Source of the DNA: Actinomycetota bacterium
GTDB taxonomy: Bacteria > Actinomycetota > Thermoleophilia > Solirubrobacterales > Solirubrobacteraceae
Assembly: GCA_019348575.1 (NCBI GenBank)
Contig: JAHWJE010000132.1
Location: 1-5,678, forward strand
Length of the DNA: 5,678 bases
Direction: 5' to 3'
Shown piece after piece: positions 1 to 5,678 of the stretch (the first letter of the stretch is position 1; each line of letters begins with the position of its first letter). Under the pieces are notes generated by a model, which saw nothing but the letters and a program-made list of their open reading frames with translations, was not told the origin of the DNA and searched no databases. The position numbers were made by a program, and so were the translations under genes.

Positions 1-419
1 CCGATGCCTTGCCACGCGAGGCTGAACCGCGCCAGCACCTCGGGAGGAACGGGTTCGACGTCCTTGCGGAACGCGGCCAGCGAGCGGCGGCGCAACCTCC
101 TCAGGATCTCGACGTCGACCCACTCGGCCCCGCTGCCTCCGGGACGGAACTCGCCCTCGACCACGCGCCCCGCTCGATGCAGCCGCTGCAGCACTCCCTC
201 GACGACCGCGACGCCGAGCCCGAGCCGCGCCGCTGCCGCCGCACCGACGAACGGTCCATGCGTCCGCGCGTAGCGCGCCACGAGATCGCCCAGTGGGTCG
301 TCGACCGGCTCCAAGAAGGCCTGAGGGATCCCCATCGGCAGAGCGACACCCAGCGCGTCGCGGAAACGCGCGGCGAGAACTGGCGTGCGAGCGATTCGGA
401 AATCGATTCGTTCCTCAAG
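1..419 (-). CDS. lhr: Lhr-family ATP-dependent helicase, internal fragment lacking its 5' part
   Basis: Read on the minus strand, this frame gives a stretch typical of the region C-terminal to the helicase core of long Lhr (large helicase-related) proteins. In order it shows FRDALGV, AFLEPVDDPLGDLVARYAR, THGPF, ARLGLGVAVVE, GRVVEGEFRPGGSG, EWVDVEILRRLRRRSLAAFRK, then VEPVPPEVLARF and AWQG at the left edge. Lhr proteins are 3'-5' DNA translocases linked to DNA repair, usually about 1,400-1,600 residues. Here there is no Walker A, DEAD/DEAH or other helicase motif, and the C-terminus leaves the window. Recognisable similarity starts near 374. The frame stays open to a stop at 531-533, but residues upstream of 374 (for example LEERIDF) are not Lhr-like as far as I can recall, and GTG codons near 494 and 473 are unconvincing starts. 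Codon use is less strictly GC3 than in the central genes. It is either a truncated pseudogene or a piece joined by assembly. Family assignment is firm; gene status is not. Confidence 0.72.
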
Positions 420-456
420 ACGTTCGGCAATCCGAATGGTGGATAACCAAACACTG

Positions 457-518
457 CACTGGACCGGGGCCACAACGGTCCTTGTAACTCGCACGCTGGT
501 CGTCGGCCCCGGCCAGTG
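457..518. repeat. Imperfect inverted repeat, 14-bp stem with 33-nt loop
   Basis: The left arm at 457-471 and the right arm at 505-518 are reverse complements over 14 pairs (CACTGG then CCGGGGCC), apart from one extra A at 463. The 33-nt loop is too long for a classic intrinsic terminator, and no T-run follows on the plus strand. A competing hairpin is possible within the left part: GGACCG at 461-466 with CGGTCC at 476-481. A second CGGTCC copy at 524-529 could replace it. The repeat lies between the truncated helicase fragment and the yyaL-like gene. It could be an RNA structure in the leader, a remnant of a mobile or REP-like element, or a joining point. The symmetry is read directly; a function is not shown. 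Confidence 0.6.
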
Positions 519-614
519 AATGTCGGTCCGTTATTCATCGCTTCGTAGCCGTAAAGCGTGTGCCTTAGCATCCCTTTGGCCGGTGCGACTCGCGACGCTG
601 TGCCGAGGCCACCC

Positions 615-620
615 TACGAT
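615..620 (+). promoter_or_regulatory. Putative -10 element for leaderless transcription of the yyaL-like gene
   Basis: TACGAT fits the actinobacterial TANNNT -10 consensus and ends exactly 7 nt before the ATG at 628. That spacing would put the transcription start at or next to the start codon, giving a leaderless mRNA. There is no Shine-Dalgarno-like purine run before the ATG, which agrees with this. No good -35 hexamer is seen at the usual distance (591-598 reads cgcgacgc). Leaderless transcripts are well established in actinobacteria; for this gene it is inference. Confidence 0.5.
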
Positions 621-627
621 CACCGCG

Positions 628-2622
628 ATGTCCGACGCCGCTTCCCCTCACACCAACCGACTCGCGCAGGAGACCAGCCCCTACCTCCTCCAGCACCAGC
701 ACAACCCCGTCGACTGGAAGCCGTGGGGCGAGGAGGCGCTCGCCGAGGCGCGCGAGCGCGACTGCCCGCTGCTCGTCTCGATCGGCTACTCGGCCTGTCA
801 CTGGTGTCACGTGATGGAGCGCGAGTGCTTCGAGGACGAGGAGATCGCCAGGCAGATGAACGAGCACTTCGTCTGCGTGAAGGTCGATCGCGAGGAGCGG
901 CCCGACGTCGATGCGCTCTACATGGAGGCCGTGCAGCTCATGACCGGCTCCGGCGGGTGGCCGCTGAACGTCTTCATCACCCCCGAGCAGGTCCCGTTCT
1001 ACGCCGGCACGTACTACCCGCCGCAGCCGCGGCGGGGAATGCCGAGCTGGCCGATGGTGCTGGAGGCGGTCGCGAAGGCGTGGGACACCCAGCGCGAGCA
1101 GATCCGCGCGCAGAACGCGCAGATGGCGTCACGGCTGGCGGGCGCAGCGCAGCTCAGGGCGTCCGAGGGGCCGTTGAGCGCCCAGATCCTCGATGACGCG
1201 GTCGCCCAGCTGCGCGAGCACTACGACGCGACGAGTGGCGGCTGGGGCGGCGCACCGAAGTTCCCCGCCGCCTCGACGATCGAGTTCCTGCTGCGCCGCG
1301 GCGAGCAGAGGATGACGATCCACACGCTGCGCGCGATGGCGTCGGGCGGCATCCACGACCAGATCGGCGGCGGCTTCGCGCGCTACTCCGTCGACCGCGA
1401 CTGGACCGTGCCGCACTTCGAGAAGATGCTCTACGACAACGCGCTCCTGGCCCGGGCGTACCTGCACGGCTGGCAGATGAGCGGCGATCCGATCCTGCGC
1501 CGCACGGCGGAGGAGACGCTCGACTGGGCGCTGCGCGAGATGACGGGCCCCGAGGGCGCCTTCTACAGCGCGCTCGATGCCGACTCCGAGGGCGTCGAGG
1601 GCAAGTTCTACGTCTGGAGCCTGGCGGAGCTGCGCGAGGTGCTCGGCGACGACGCCGACGAGGCGATCGCCTGGCTCGGCGCGACCGAGCGCGGCAACTT
1701 CGAGGGCGCGAACATCCTCGAGTCGCGCGGGCCCGAGCCCGCGCCGGACAAGCGCGAGCAGATCCGCGCGGCGCTGATGGCCAGGCGCGCCGAGCGCATC
1801 CGGCCGGGTCTCGACGACAAGCGCCTGACGGCGTGGAACGCGCTGATGATCAGCGCGCTGGCGGAGGCCGGCGCGGTGCTCGAGCGCGACGACTACCTCG
1901 CTGCGGCCCGGCGTGCCGCGGCGTTCGTGCTCGACGAGATGCGCGCCGAGGACGGCCGCCTGCTGCGCACCTACAACGCCGGCGAGGCGAAGCTCAACGC
2001 CTACCTCGAGGACCACGCGTTCCTGCTCGAGGCGCTGCTGACGCTCTACGAGGCGACCTTCGAGGCGCGCTGGTTTCATGCCGCGCGCGAGCTCGCCGAC
2101 ACGATCATCGAGCGCTTCGGCGACCCCGACGGGGGCGGTTTCTGGCAGACCTCGATCGACCACGAGCAGCTCGTCGCGCGGCGCAAGGAGATCGACGACT
2201 CGCCGATCCCGTCGGGTCAGTCCAGCACGGCGTTCGGCCTGCTGCGGCTCGCCGCCCTGACCGGCGAGGCCCGCTACGAGCAGGCCGCGCTGGGCGTCCT
2301 GCAGCTCTTCGGCGACCTGCTGCGCCGCTCGCCGCTGGCCTTCGGGCACCTGCTGCAGGCGCTGGACTTCCACCTTGCGCCGACGCAGGAGGTCGCGCTC
2401 GTCGGCAGCGACGTGACCGCGCTCGCGCGCGTCGTGCGGTCGGAGTTTCGCCCGCACCTCGTGCTCGCCGGCGGCGACGGAGCCGACGGCGCGGGCGTGC
2501 CGCTGCTCGAGGGTCGCACGCCGCTGGACGGCCGTGCCGCGGCCTACGTCTGCGAGCAGTTCACCTGCAAGCGGCCTGTCAGCGAGCCCGACGAGCTCGC
2601 GCGCCTGCTGGCGACGACCTGA
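628..2622 (+). CDS. yyaL: Thioredoxin domain-containing protein, YyaL/SPATA20 family (DUF255)
   Basis: This 664-residue protein belongs to the conserved family of Bacillus YyaL and human SPATA20 (COG1331), usually about 670-700 residues, so it appears complete. Residues 10-30 carry the family opening [20 protein letters not shown]. The DUF255 thioredoxin-like domain spans about 5-175, with the CHWC redox motif at 57-60, VDREERPD at 87-94 and [11 protein letters not shown] at 109-119. The remainder resembles an (alpha/alpha)6-barrel of the six-hairpin glycosidase type: GGAPKFP near 207-213, [10 protein letters not shown] at 262-271, [16 protein letters not shown] from 315, and SPIPSG further on. 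The C-terminus has the family's CEQFTC pair (C642, C647). No signal peptide or membrane segment is seen, so it is probably cytoplasmic. Its reaction is unknown; a thiol-redox role is inferred from CxxC, and the barrel's substrate is not established. An in-frame ATG at 520 would add 36 residues of non-family sequence, so I chose 628, which fits family length and the TACGAT box. Third-position GC is uniformly high. Confidence 0.93.
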   Translation: MSDAASPHTNRLAQETSPYLLQHQHNPVDWKPWGEEALAEARERDCPLLVSIGYSACHWCHVMERECFEDEEIARQMNEHFVCVKVDREERPDVDALYMEAVQLMTGSGGWPLNVFITPEQVPFYAGTYYPPQPRRGMPSWPMVLEAVAKAWDTQREQIRAQNAQMASRLAGAAQLRASEGPLSAQILDDAVAQLREHYDATSGGWGGAPKFPAASTIEFLLRRGEQRMTIHTLRAMASGGIHDQIGGGFARYSVDRDWTVPHFEKMLYDNALLARAYLHGWQMSGDPILRRTAEETLDWALREMTGPEGAFYSALDADSEGVEGKFYVWSLAELREVLGDDADEAIAWLGATERGNFEGANILESRGPEPAPDKREQIRAALMARRAERIRPGLDDKRLTAWNALMISALAEAGAVLERDDYLAAARRAAAFVLDEMRAEDGRLLRTYNAGEAKLNAYLEDHAFLLEALLTLYEATFEARWFHAARELADTIIERFGDPDGGGFWQTSIDHEQLVARRKEIDDSPIPSGQSSTAFGLLRLAALTGEARYEQAALGVLQLFGDLLRRSPLAFGHLLQALDFHLAPTQEVALVGSDVTALARVVRSEFRPHLVLAGGDGADGAGVPLLEGRTPLDGRAAAYVCEQFTCKRPVSEPDELARLLATT

Positions 2623-2681
2623 TCCCCCGCTCGTTGCGCAGCCGCCGGCAACGCGAAGCCCTCGCTCGCCGGGCGTGCTGG

Positions 2682-2688
2682 TAGTAGT
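2682..2688 (+). promoter_or_regulatory. Putative -10-like box before the MMPL transporter gene
   Basis: TAGTAGT lies immediately upstream of the ATG at 2695. Taken as TAGTAG it leaves a 7-nt spacer, the same geometry as TACGAT before the yyaL-like gene. It is an AT-rich island in an otherwise GC-dominated 72-nt gap, and there is no clear Shine-Dalgarno sequence. It does not match TANNNT perfectly, because the sixth base is G in this register. It suggests that the transporter has its own leaderless start instead of depending only on read-through from the upstream gene. Confidence 0.35.
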
Positions 2689-2694
2689 CAGCCG

Positions 2695-4755
2695 ATGTCC
2701 TCCCTGCTGACGATCGCGTCCGGGCGTAGCGCGAAGTGGGTCGTGGCGGGCGTCTGGCTGGCGGCGATCGCCGTCACGTTCGCCTTCAACCTGCCTGGCA
2801 GGTTCGCCGAGGCCGAGAACAACGAGTCGACCTCCTTCCTGCCCGGAGACGCCGAGTCGACGAAGGCGCTCGAGCTCACCGAGCGCTTCCAGGGCGGTGA
2901 GCTCGCGCCGCTCGTCATCGTCTATCGCCGCGAGGGCGGGCTGACCACCGCCGACAGGCGCAGGATCGCCGCCGATCGCACGGCGCTCAACAAGCTCGAC
3001 CTGCCCGCGACATCGCAGTTCAGCGCGCCCCAGCTCTCGCCCGACGGGACCGCGGCGATCGTGCAGGCGAACATCACCGGCGACGGCGAGGCCGACACGA
3101 TCCTCGGGCCCGTCGACGCGGTCCGCGATCGCGTCAGCGACCCGGGCGGCGGCCTGCAGGCCAAGGTGACCGGCCCGGCCGGCTACGCCGCCGACCGGAT
3201 CAAGGTCTTCGAGGGCATCAACAGCACGCTGCTCGGCGCCGGGCTGCTGCTCGTGCTCGTCCTGCTGGCGCTGATCTATCGCAGTCCCGTGTTCCTGTGG
3301 ATCCCGCTGCTGGCGATCGTCTTCGCGGAGGTGACGACGCGCGCGCTCGGCTACGCGCTGACCGAGGCCGGGGTCACCGTCAACGGCCAGTCGTCGGCGA
3401 TCCTGTCGATCCTCGTGCTCGGCGTCGGCACGGACTACGCGCTGCTGCTCGTCGCCCGCTACCGCGAGGAGCTGCGCAACCACGAGGACAAGCACGAGGC
3501 GATGGCGCTCGCGCTGCGGACCGCCGGGCCGGCGATCTTCGCGTCCGGGATGACCGTCATCGCCGCGCTGCTGTGCCTGATGCTGGCCGACGTCAACGGC
3601 ACCTCGGGACTCGGACCGGTCGCCGCGCTCGGCGTCGCGGTGGCGATGATCGCGATGCTGACGCTGCTGCCGGCGTGGCTCGTGATCTGGGGCCGGCGCG
3701 CGTTCTGGCCGCGCGTGCCGCACTTCGGCAGCGAGGGCGCCGACGAGACGCACGGCGCCTGGCGGCGCGTCGGCGACCGCGTCGCGCGCAGCCCGCGCCG
3801 CGTCTGGCTCGGGACCGTGGCGCTGCTGCTCTTCCTGTCGCTCGGGCTGCTGAACCTCGACGACGGGCTGACGAGCGGCAACAGCTTCCGCGACGATGTC
3901 GAGGCGGTCGCCGGGCAGGAGCTGCTGGCGAAGTCGTTTCCCAGCGGCGCCAACGCCCCGACGGACATCGTCGTGCCCGATCCAGCGCGCGCCGACGAGG
4001 TGCGCGCGGCGATCGCCGGCGTCCCCGGCGTCGCGAGCGTGCGCGCGGTGAAGCGCGGCGAGGACGGCGCGCTGCTCGCCGCGGTGCTCGAACCCGACCC
4101 GTTCTCGACGCAGGCGTTCGAGCTCATCCCCGATATCCGCGCGGCGGCCAAGCGCGCCGGCGGCGAGGAGACGGTCGTCGGCGGCGGCACCGCGGTCGAG
4201 TACGACCTGCGCGTCGCGGCCGCGCGCGACACCCGCGTGATCGTCCCGGTCGCGCTCGCCGTCGTGCTGCTGATCCTGATCGTGCTGCTGCGCGCGCTCG
4301 TGGCGCCGCTGATGCTGATCGCGACCGTGATCCTGTCCTTCGCGGCCGCGCTCGGCGTCGGCGCCGTCGTCTTCGACGTCGTCTTCGGCTTCCCCGGCAG
4401 CGATCCGGGCCTGCCGCTGTTCGCCTTCATCTTCCTCGTCGCGCTCGGGATCGACTACAACATCTTCCTCATGGCGCGGGTGCGCGAGGAGACCGAGCGC
4501 CACGGCACGCGCGAGGGGATGCTTCGCGGGCTCGCGGTCACCGGCGCGGTGATCACGTCGGCGGGCATCGTGCTGGCGGGCGTGTTCTCGGTGCTCGGCG
4601 TTCCGCCGCTCGTGTTCCTCACCGAGATCGGCTTCGTCGTCGCCTTCGGCGTCCTGCTGGACACGTTCGTCGTTCGCTCGGTGCTCGTGCCGGCGCTGAC
4701 GTTCGAGATCGGACCGCGGGTCTGGCTGCCGTCGCGCCTGGCGGAGGCGAAGTAG
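2695..4755 (+). CDS. MMPL family (RND-type) transporter
   Basis: This 686-residue membrane protein has the full two-repeat MMPL plan (YdfJ-like, COG2409). Hydrophobic segments fall at about 15-32, 178-196, 198-216, 232-254, 280-298, 308-331, 368-387, 514-532, 537-560, 574-595, 617-635 and 645-665, giving 12 TM helices. Extracytoplasmic porter loops occupy about 33-177 and 388-512, after TM1 and TM7. The proton-relay Asp-Tyr pairs expected in MmpL proteins are present in TM4 (GVGTDYALLLVARYREE, D247-Y248) and TM10 (ALGIDYNIFLMARVREE, D587-Y588), so proton-driven transport is likely intact. The length matches compact actinobacterial MMPL proteins, without the long C-terminal tail of mycobacterial MmpL3. 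The cargo cannot be read from sequence; relatives export lipids, fatty-acid-derived molecules or drugs. The gene starts 72 nt after the yyaL-like stop and has no obvious functional link to it. ATG 2695 gives a sensible cytoplasmic N-terminus before TM1. Confidence 0.93.
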   Translation: MSSLLTIASGRSAKWVVAGVWLAAIAVTFAFNLPGRFAEAENNESTSFLPGDAESTKALELTERFQGGELAPLVIVYRREGGLTTADRRRIAADRTALNKLDLPATSQFSAPQLSPDGTAAIVQANITGDGEADTILGPVDAVRDRVSDPGGGLQAKVTGPAGYAADRIKVFEGINSTLLGAGLLLVLVLLALIYRSPVFLWIPLLAIVFAEVTTRALGYALTEAGVTVNGQSSAILSILVLGVGTDYALLLVARYREELRNHEDKHEAMALALRTAGPAIFASGMTVIAALLCLMLADVNGTSGLGPVAALGVAVAMIAMLTLLPAWLVIWGRRAFWPRVPHFGSEGADETHGAWRRVGDRVARSPRRVWLGTVALLLFLSLGLLNLDDGLTSGNSFRDDVEAVAGQELLAKSFPSGANAPTDIVVPDPARADEVRAAIAGVPGVASVRAVKRGEDGALLAAVLEPDPFSTQAFELIPDIRAAAKRAGGEETVVGGGTAVEYDLRVAAARDTRVIVPVALAVVLLILIVLLRALVAPLMLIATVILSFAAALGVGAVVFDVVFGFPGSDPGLPLFAFIFLVALGIDYNIFLMARVREETERHGTREGMLRGLAVTGAVITSAGIVLAGVFSVLGVPPLVFLTEIGFVVAFGVLLDTFVVRSVLVPALTFEIGPRVWLPSRLAEAK

Positions 4756-4795
4756 GCGGCGCGCCAGCGGCGGTAAGCGCGATCATGGCAGCGCG

Positions 4796-4969
4796 ATGGA
4801 CGACGGCCCCCTCCCCGTGCGCCCGCAGGCGGTCGTCGCCGCCTACCTGCTCGCCGCGCTGTGCCTGCTGATCCCGCTCGCCGTCGTCGGCTCGACGTTC
4901 GCGGGGACCGTGCTCTGGCGGCGGGGACTGCGCTCGCACCGGGCCGCGGTCGTCGGCCTCGGCGCCGCC
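4796..4969 (+). CDS. Small membrane protein, N-terminal part only
   Basis: The ATG at 4796 lies 40 nt after the transporter stop and opens a frame starting MDDGPLPVRPQ. A hydrophobic stretch follows at about residues 12-40 (VVAAYLLAALCLLIPLAVVG, then STFAGTVLW), a basic turn WRRGLRSHRAA, and the start of a second hydrophobic segment VVGLG. This resembles short two-TM proteins with an RRG-type linker that are common in actinobacteria; I cannot name a family. Codons are strongly GC3, like the upstream genes. The frame stays open to the right edge, but from about 4965 the plus-strand translation turns into Arg/Asp/Val-rich sequence antisense to genuine minus-strand coding. The real gene therefore appears cut after roughly 55 residues. 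The end given is where protein-like character is lost, not a stop codon. GATCAT at 4781-4786, 9 nt before the ATG, is a weak -10 candidate. Confidence 0.5.
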
Positions 4970-5072
4970 GCGCAGGGCTTCGAGCAGGAAGTAGGTGAAG
5001 ACGCCGTGGCCCAACTCCGGGTTCTCGAAACTGATCTGGCCGGCGTCGCAGCTGGCCAGCACCGCCTGGCCC
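4958..5072 (-). pseudogene. C-terminal fragment of a caspase-like (peptidase C14) protein
   Basis: Minus-strand translation reads AVLASCDAGQISFENPELGH followed by GVFTYFLLEALRGG. This matches the conserved segment downstream of the catalytic site in bacterial caspase-like/metacaspase proteins, where the pattern is roughly ASC-x-Gq-S-E-x-(P)-x-LGHGvFTyfLLealrG. Only about 37 residues are present. The catalytic His and Cys regions (the HG and D-x-C-x-S-G-type motifs) that should lie upstream are absent, and that position is occupied in the same frame by the end of MetX. The expected downstream continuation after LRGG is also lost near 4958, where the opposite-strand membrane-protein gene begins to make sense. 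The Cys in ASC is not the catalytic one. The fragment cannot encode an active protease. It is a remnant or a product of chimeric joining. Confidence 0.5.
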
Positions 5073-5678
5073 TCGGCAGTGGCCAGCGCCTCGCGGAAGA
5101 TGGCCGCCAGCTGGTCCCATTCGACCAGGAACGCGTCGTGCCCCTTGTCCGTGGCGATCTCCCGGTACGAGGCAGGGGCCCCTGCCGCTCGCGCGGCCTC
5201 GACGAGGGCGCGGACCTGGCGCGGTCCGTACAGGATGTCGCCCTCGATGCCCACGCCACGGACCGTCACCCCGGCGGCCGCCAGCGTGCGGAAGGCACCC
5301 CCCACCCCGCCGCGCGACCGTCCGATGTCGTGCCCGTTCATGGCCCCCACGAGTGCTGCATACGATCCCGCATGGAACCGATGGCGCAGCTTCACGCCCT
5401 GGTGCTCGAGGTACGAGCTGATGCCCTCCCGGGTGTCGAAGTCGACCTCCGATCGGTAGGTGGTCATCGCCAGCTGCCGCGCCAGCTCGAGGCCACGATC
5501 GCGATCCAGTGCCAGGAGCTGGAGCTGGATGTGGTTCCAGCCGGCCGCCAGGTTGCCGATGACCGCCGGCGCGGCGATCGGCATGACCGCGTCGACCGCC
5601 GCCGGGCGCTCGAGGGCCACCTCGAGCGCCACCATCCCGCCAAGCGACCCACCGACCACCAGGTCCAGCCGCTCGACG
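5073..5678 (-). CDS. metX: Homoserine O-acyltransferase, MetX family, C-terminal part
   Basis: The minus strand encodes about 200 residues of an alpha/beta-hydrolase acyltransferase of the MetX type, which acylates homoserine from acetyl- or succinyl-CoA in methionine synthesis. It begins at the right edge with RLDLVVGGSLGGMVALE, containing the nucleophile elbow GGSLGG (Ser codon 5645-5647). NLAAGWNHIQ, MTTYRSEVDF, YLEHQGVKLRHRF and NGHDIGRSRGG follow, all characteristic of MetX. The other triad members are the Asp in GIEGDILY (5237-5239) and the His in KGHDAFLVEWDQL (5138-5140). The N-terminal third, including the oxyanion region, lies outside the window. MetX proteins normally stop shortly after the GHDAFL helix; here no stop follows REALATAEG, and the frame continues into caspase-like sequence. 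The exact MetX boundary is an estimate (about 5066-5082). Acetyl versus succinyl preference cannot be judged from this part. Codon use looks somewhat less extreme than in the central block. Confidence 0.85.

Noticed and set aside
457..518. tRNA or other structured RNA gene at the inverted repeat
   Set aside because: No cloverleaf, T-loop or acceptor pattern could be fitted on either strand; only the long stem and alternative small hairpins are visible.
101..571. Minus-strand 156-codon ORF beginning at 571 and overlapping the helicase fragment
   Set aside because: It is out of frame with the recognisable Lhr sequence over 101-374 and gives Arg/Ser-rich shadow sequence; its upstream part has no recognisable motif.
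520..627. N-terminal extension of the yyaL-like protein from the ATG at 520
   Set aside because: The 36 extra residues do not resemble the family, codon use there is not GC3-biased, the first ATG overlaps the end of the inverted-repeat region, and ATG 628 has a well-placed TACGAT box.
2632..2653. Possible terminator hairpin between the two complete genes (CGTTGC with GCAACG, 10-nt loop)
   Set aside because: Only 6 bp, a large loop and no following T-run; symmetry of this size is common in GC-rich sequence.
1129..4503. A 1,124-codon minus-strand open frame antisense to both complete genes
   Set aside because: Its translation is an Arg/Asp/Glu/Gln/His/Ala-rich low-complexity product expected from the complement of GC3-rich codons. 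The plus-strand proteins have clear family motifs throughout, so this is a shadow.
4970..5678. Continuation of the plus-strand membrane-protein frame to the right edge
   Set aside because: The frame is open, but its translation is antisense to MetX and the caspase-like segment, both of which have clear motifs, so openness reflects composition and not coding.

Overview
The window is very GC-rich with strong G/C preference at third codon positions. Its two complete genes are typical of a high-GC actinobacterium, most likely class Thermoleophilia (Solirubrobacterales-like). That placement rests on protein style, codon use and leaderless-looking starts, not on a search. Nothing here forms a recognisable defence, CRISPR or biosynthetic system. 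The unusual part is how the two ends are put together.

Layout. Positions 1-374 (minus strand) carry an internal slice of an Lhr-family helicase. Its C-terminus runs off the left edge, and its similarity stops abruptly near 374 with the helicase core missing. Positions 375-627 hold no recognisable gene; they are less GC-rich and contain a strong imperfect inverted repeat (457-518). A complete YyaL/SPATA20-type thioredoxin-domain protein follows at 628-2622 (plus). After a 72-nt gap comes a complete 12-TM MMPL/RND-type transporter at 2695-4755 (plus). A third plus-strand gene starts at 4796 and encodes the N-terminus of a small membrane protein, but its coding character ends near 4960.

From there to the right edge the genuine coding strand is minus. 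A roughly 37-residue tail piece of a caspase-like (peptidase C14) protein lies at 4958-5072. It is preceded in the same open frame by the C-terminal part of a MetX-type homoserine O-acyltransferase (5073-5678), whose N-terminus runs off the right edge.

The central block (about 615-4960) reads as ordinary chromosome: co-oriented housekeeping-type genes, each apparently with its own leaderless promoter. The YyaL-like protein is probably cytoplasmic and the MMPL protein is in the membrane; no pathway is known to link them. The helicase, caspase and MetX pieces are all broken and abut without spacers. Either these are rearrangement scars or the sequence is a chimeric assembly. I favour chimerism at the right end and regard the left end as undecided.
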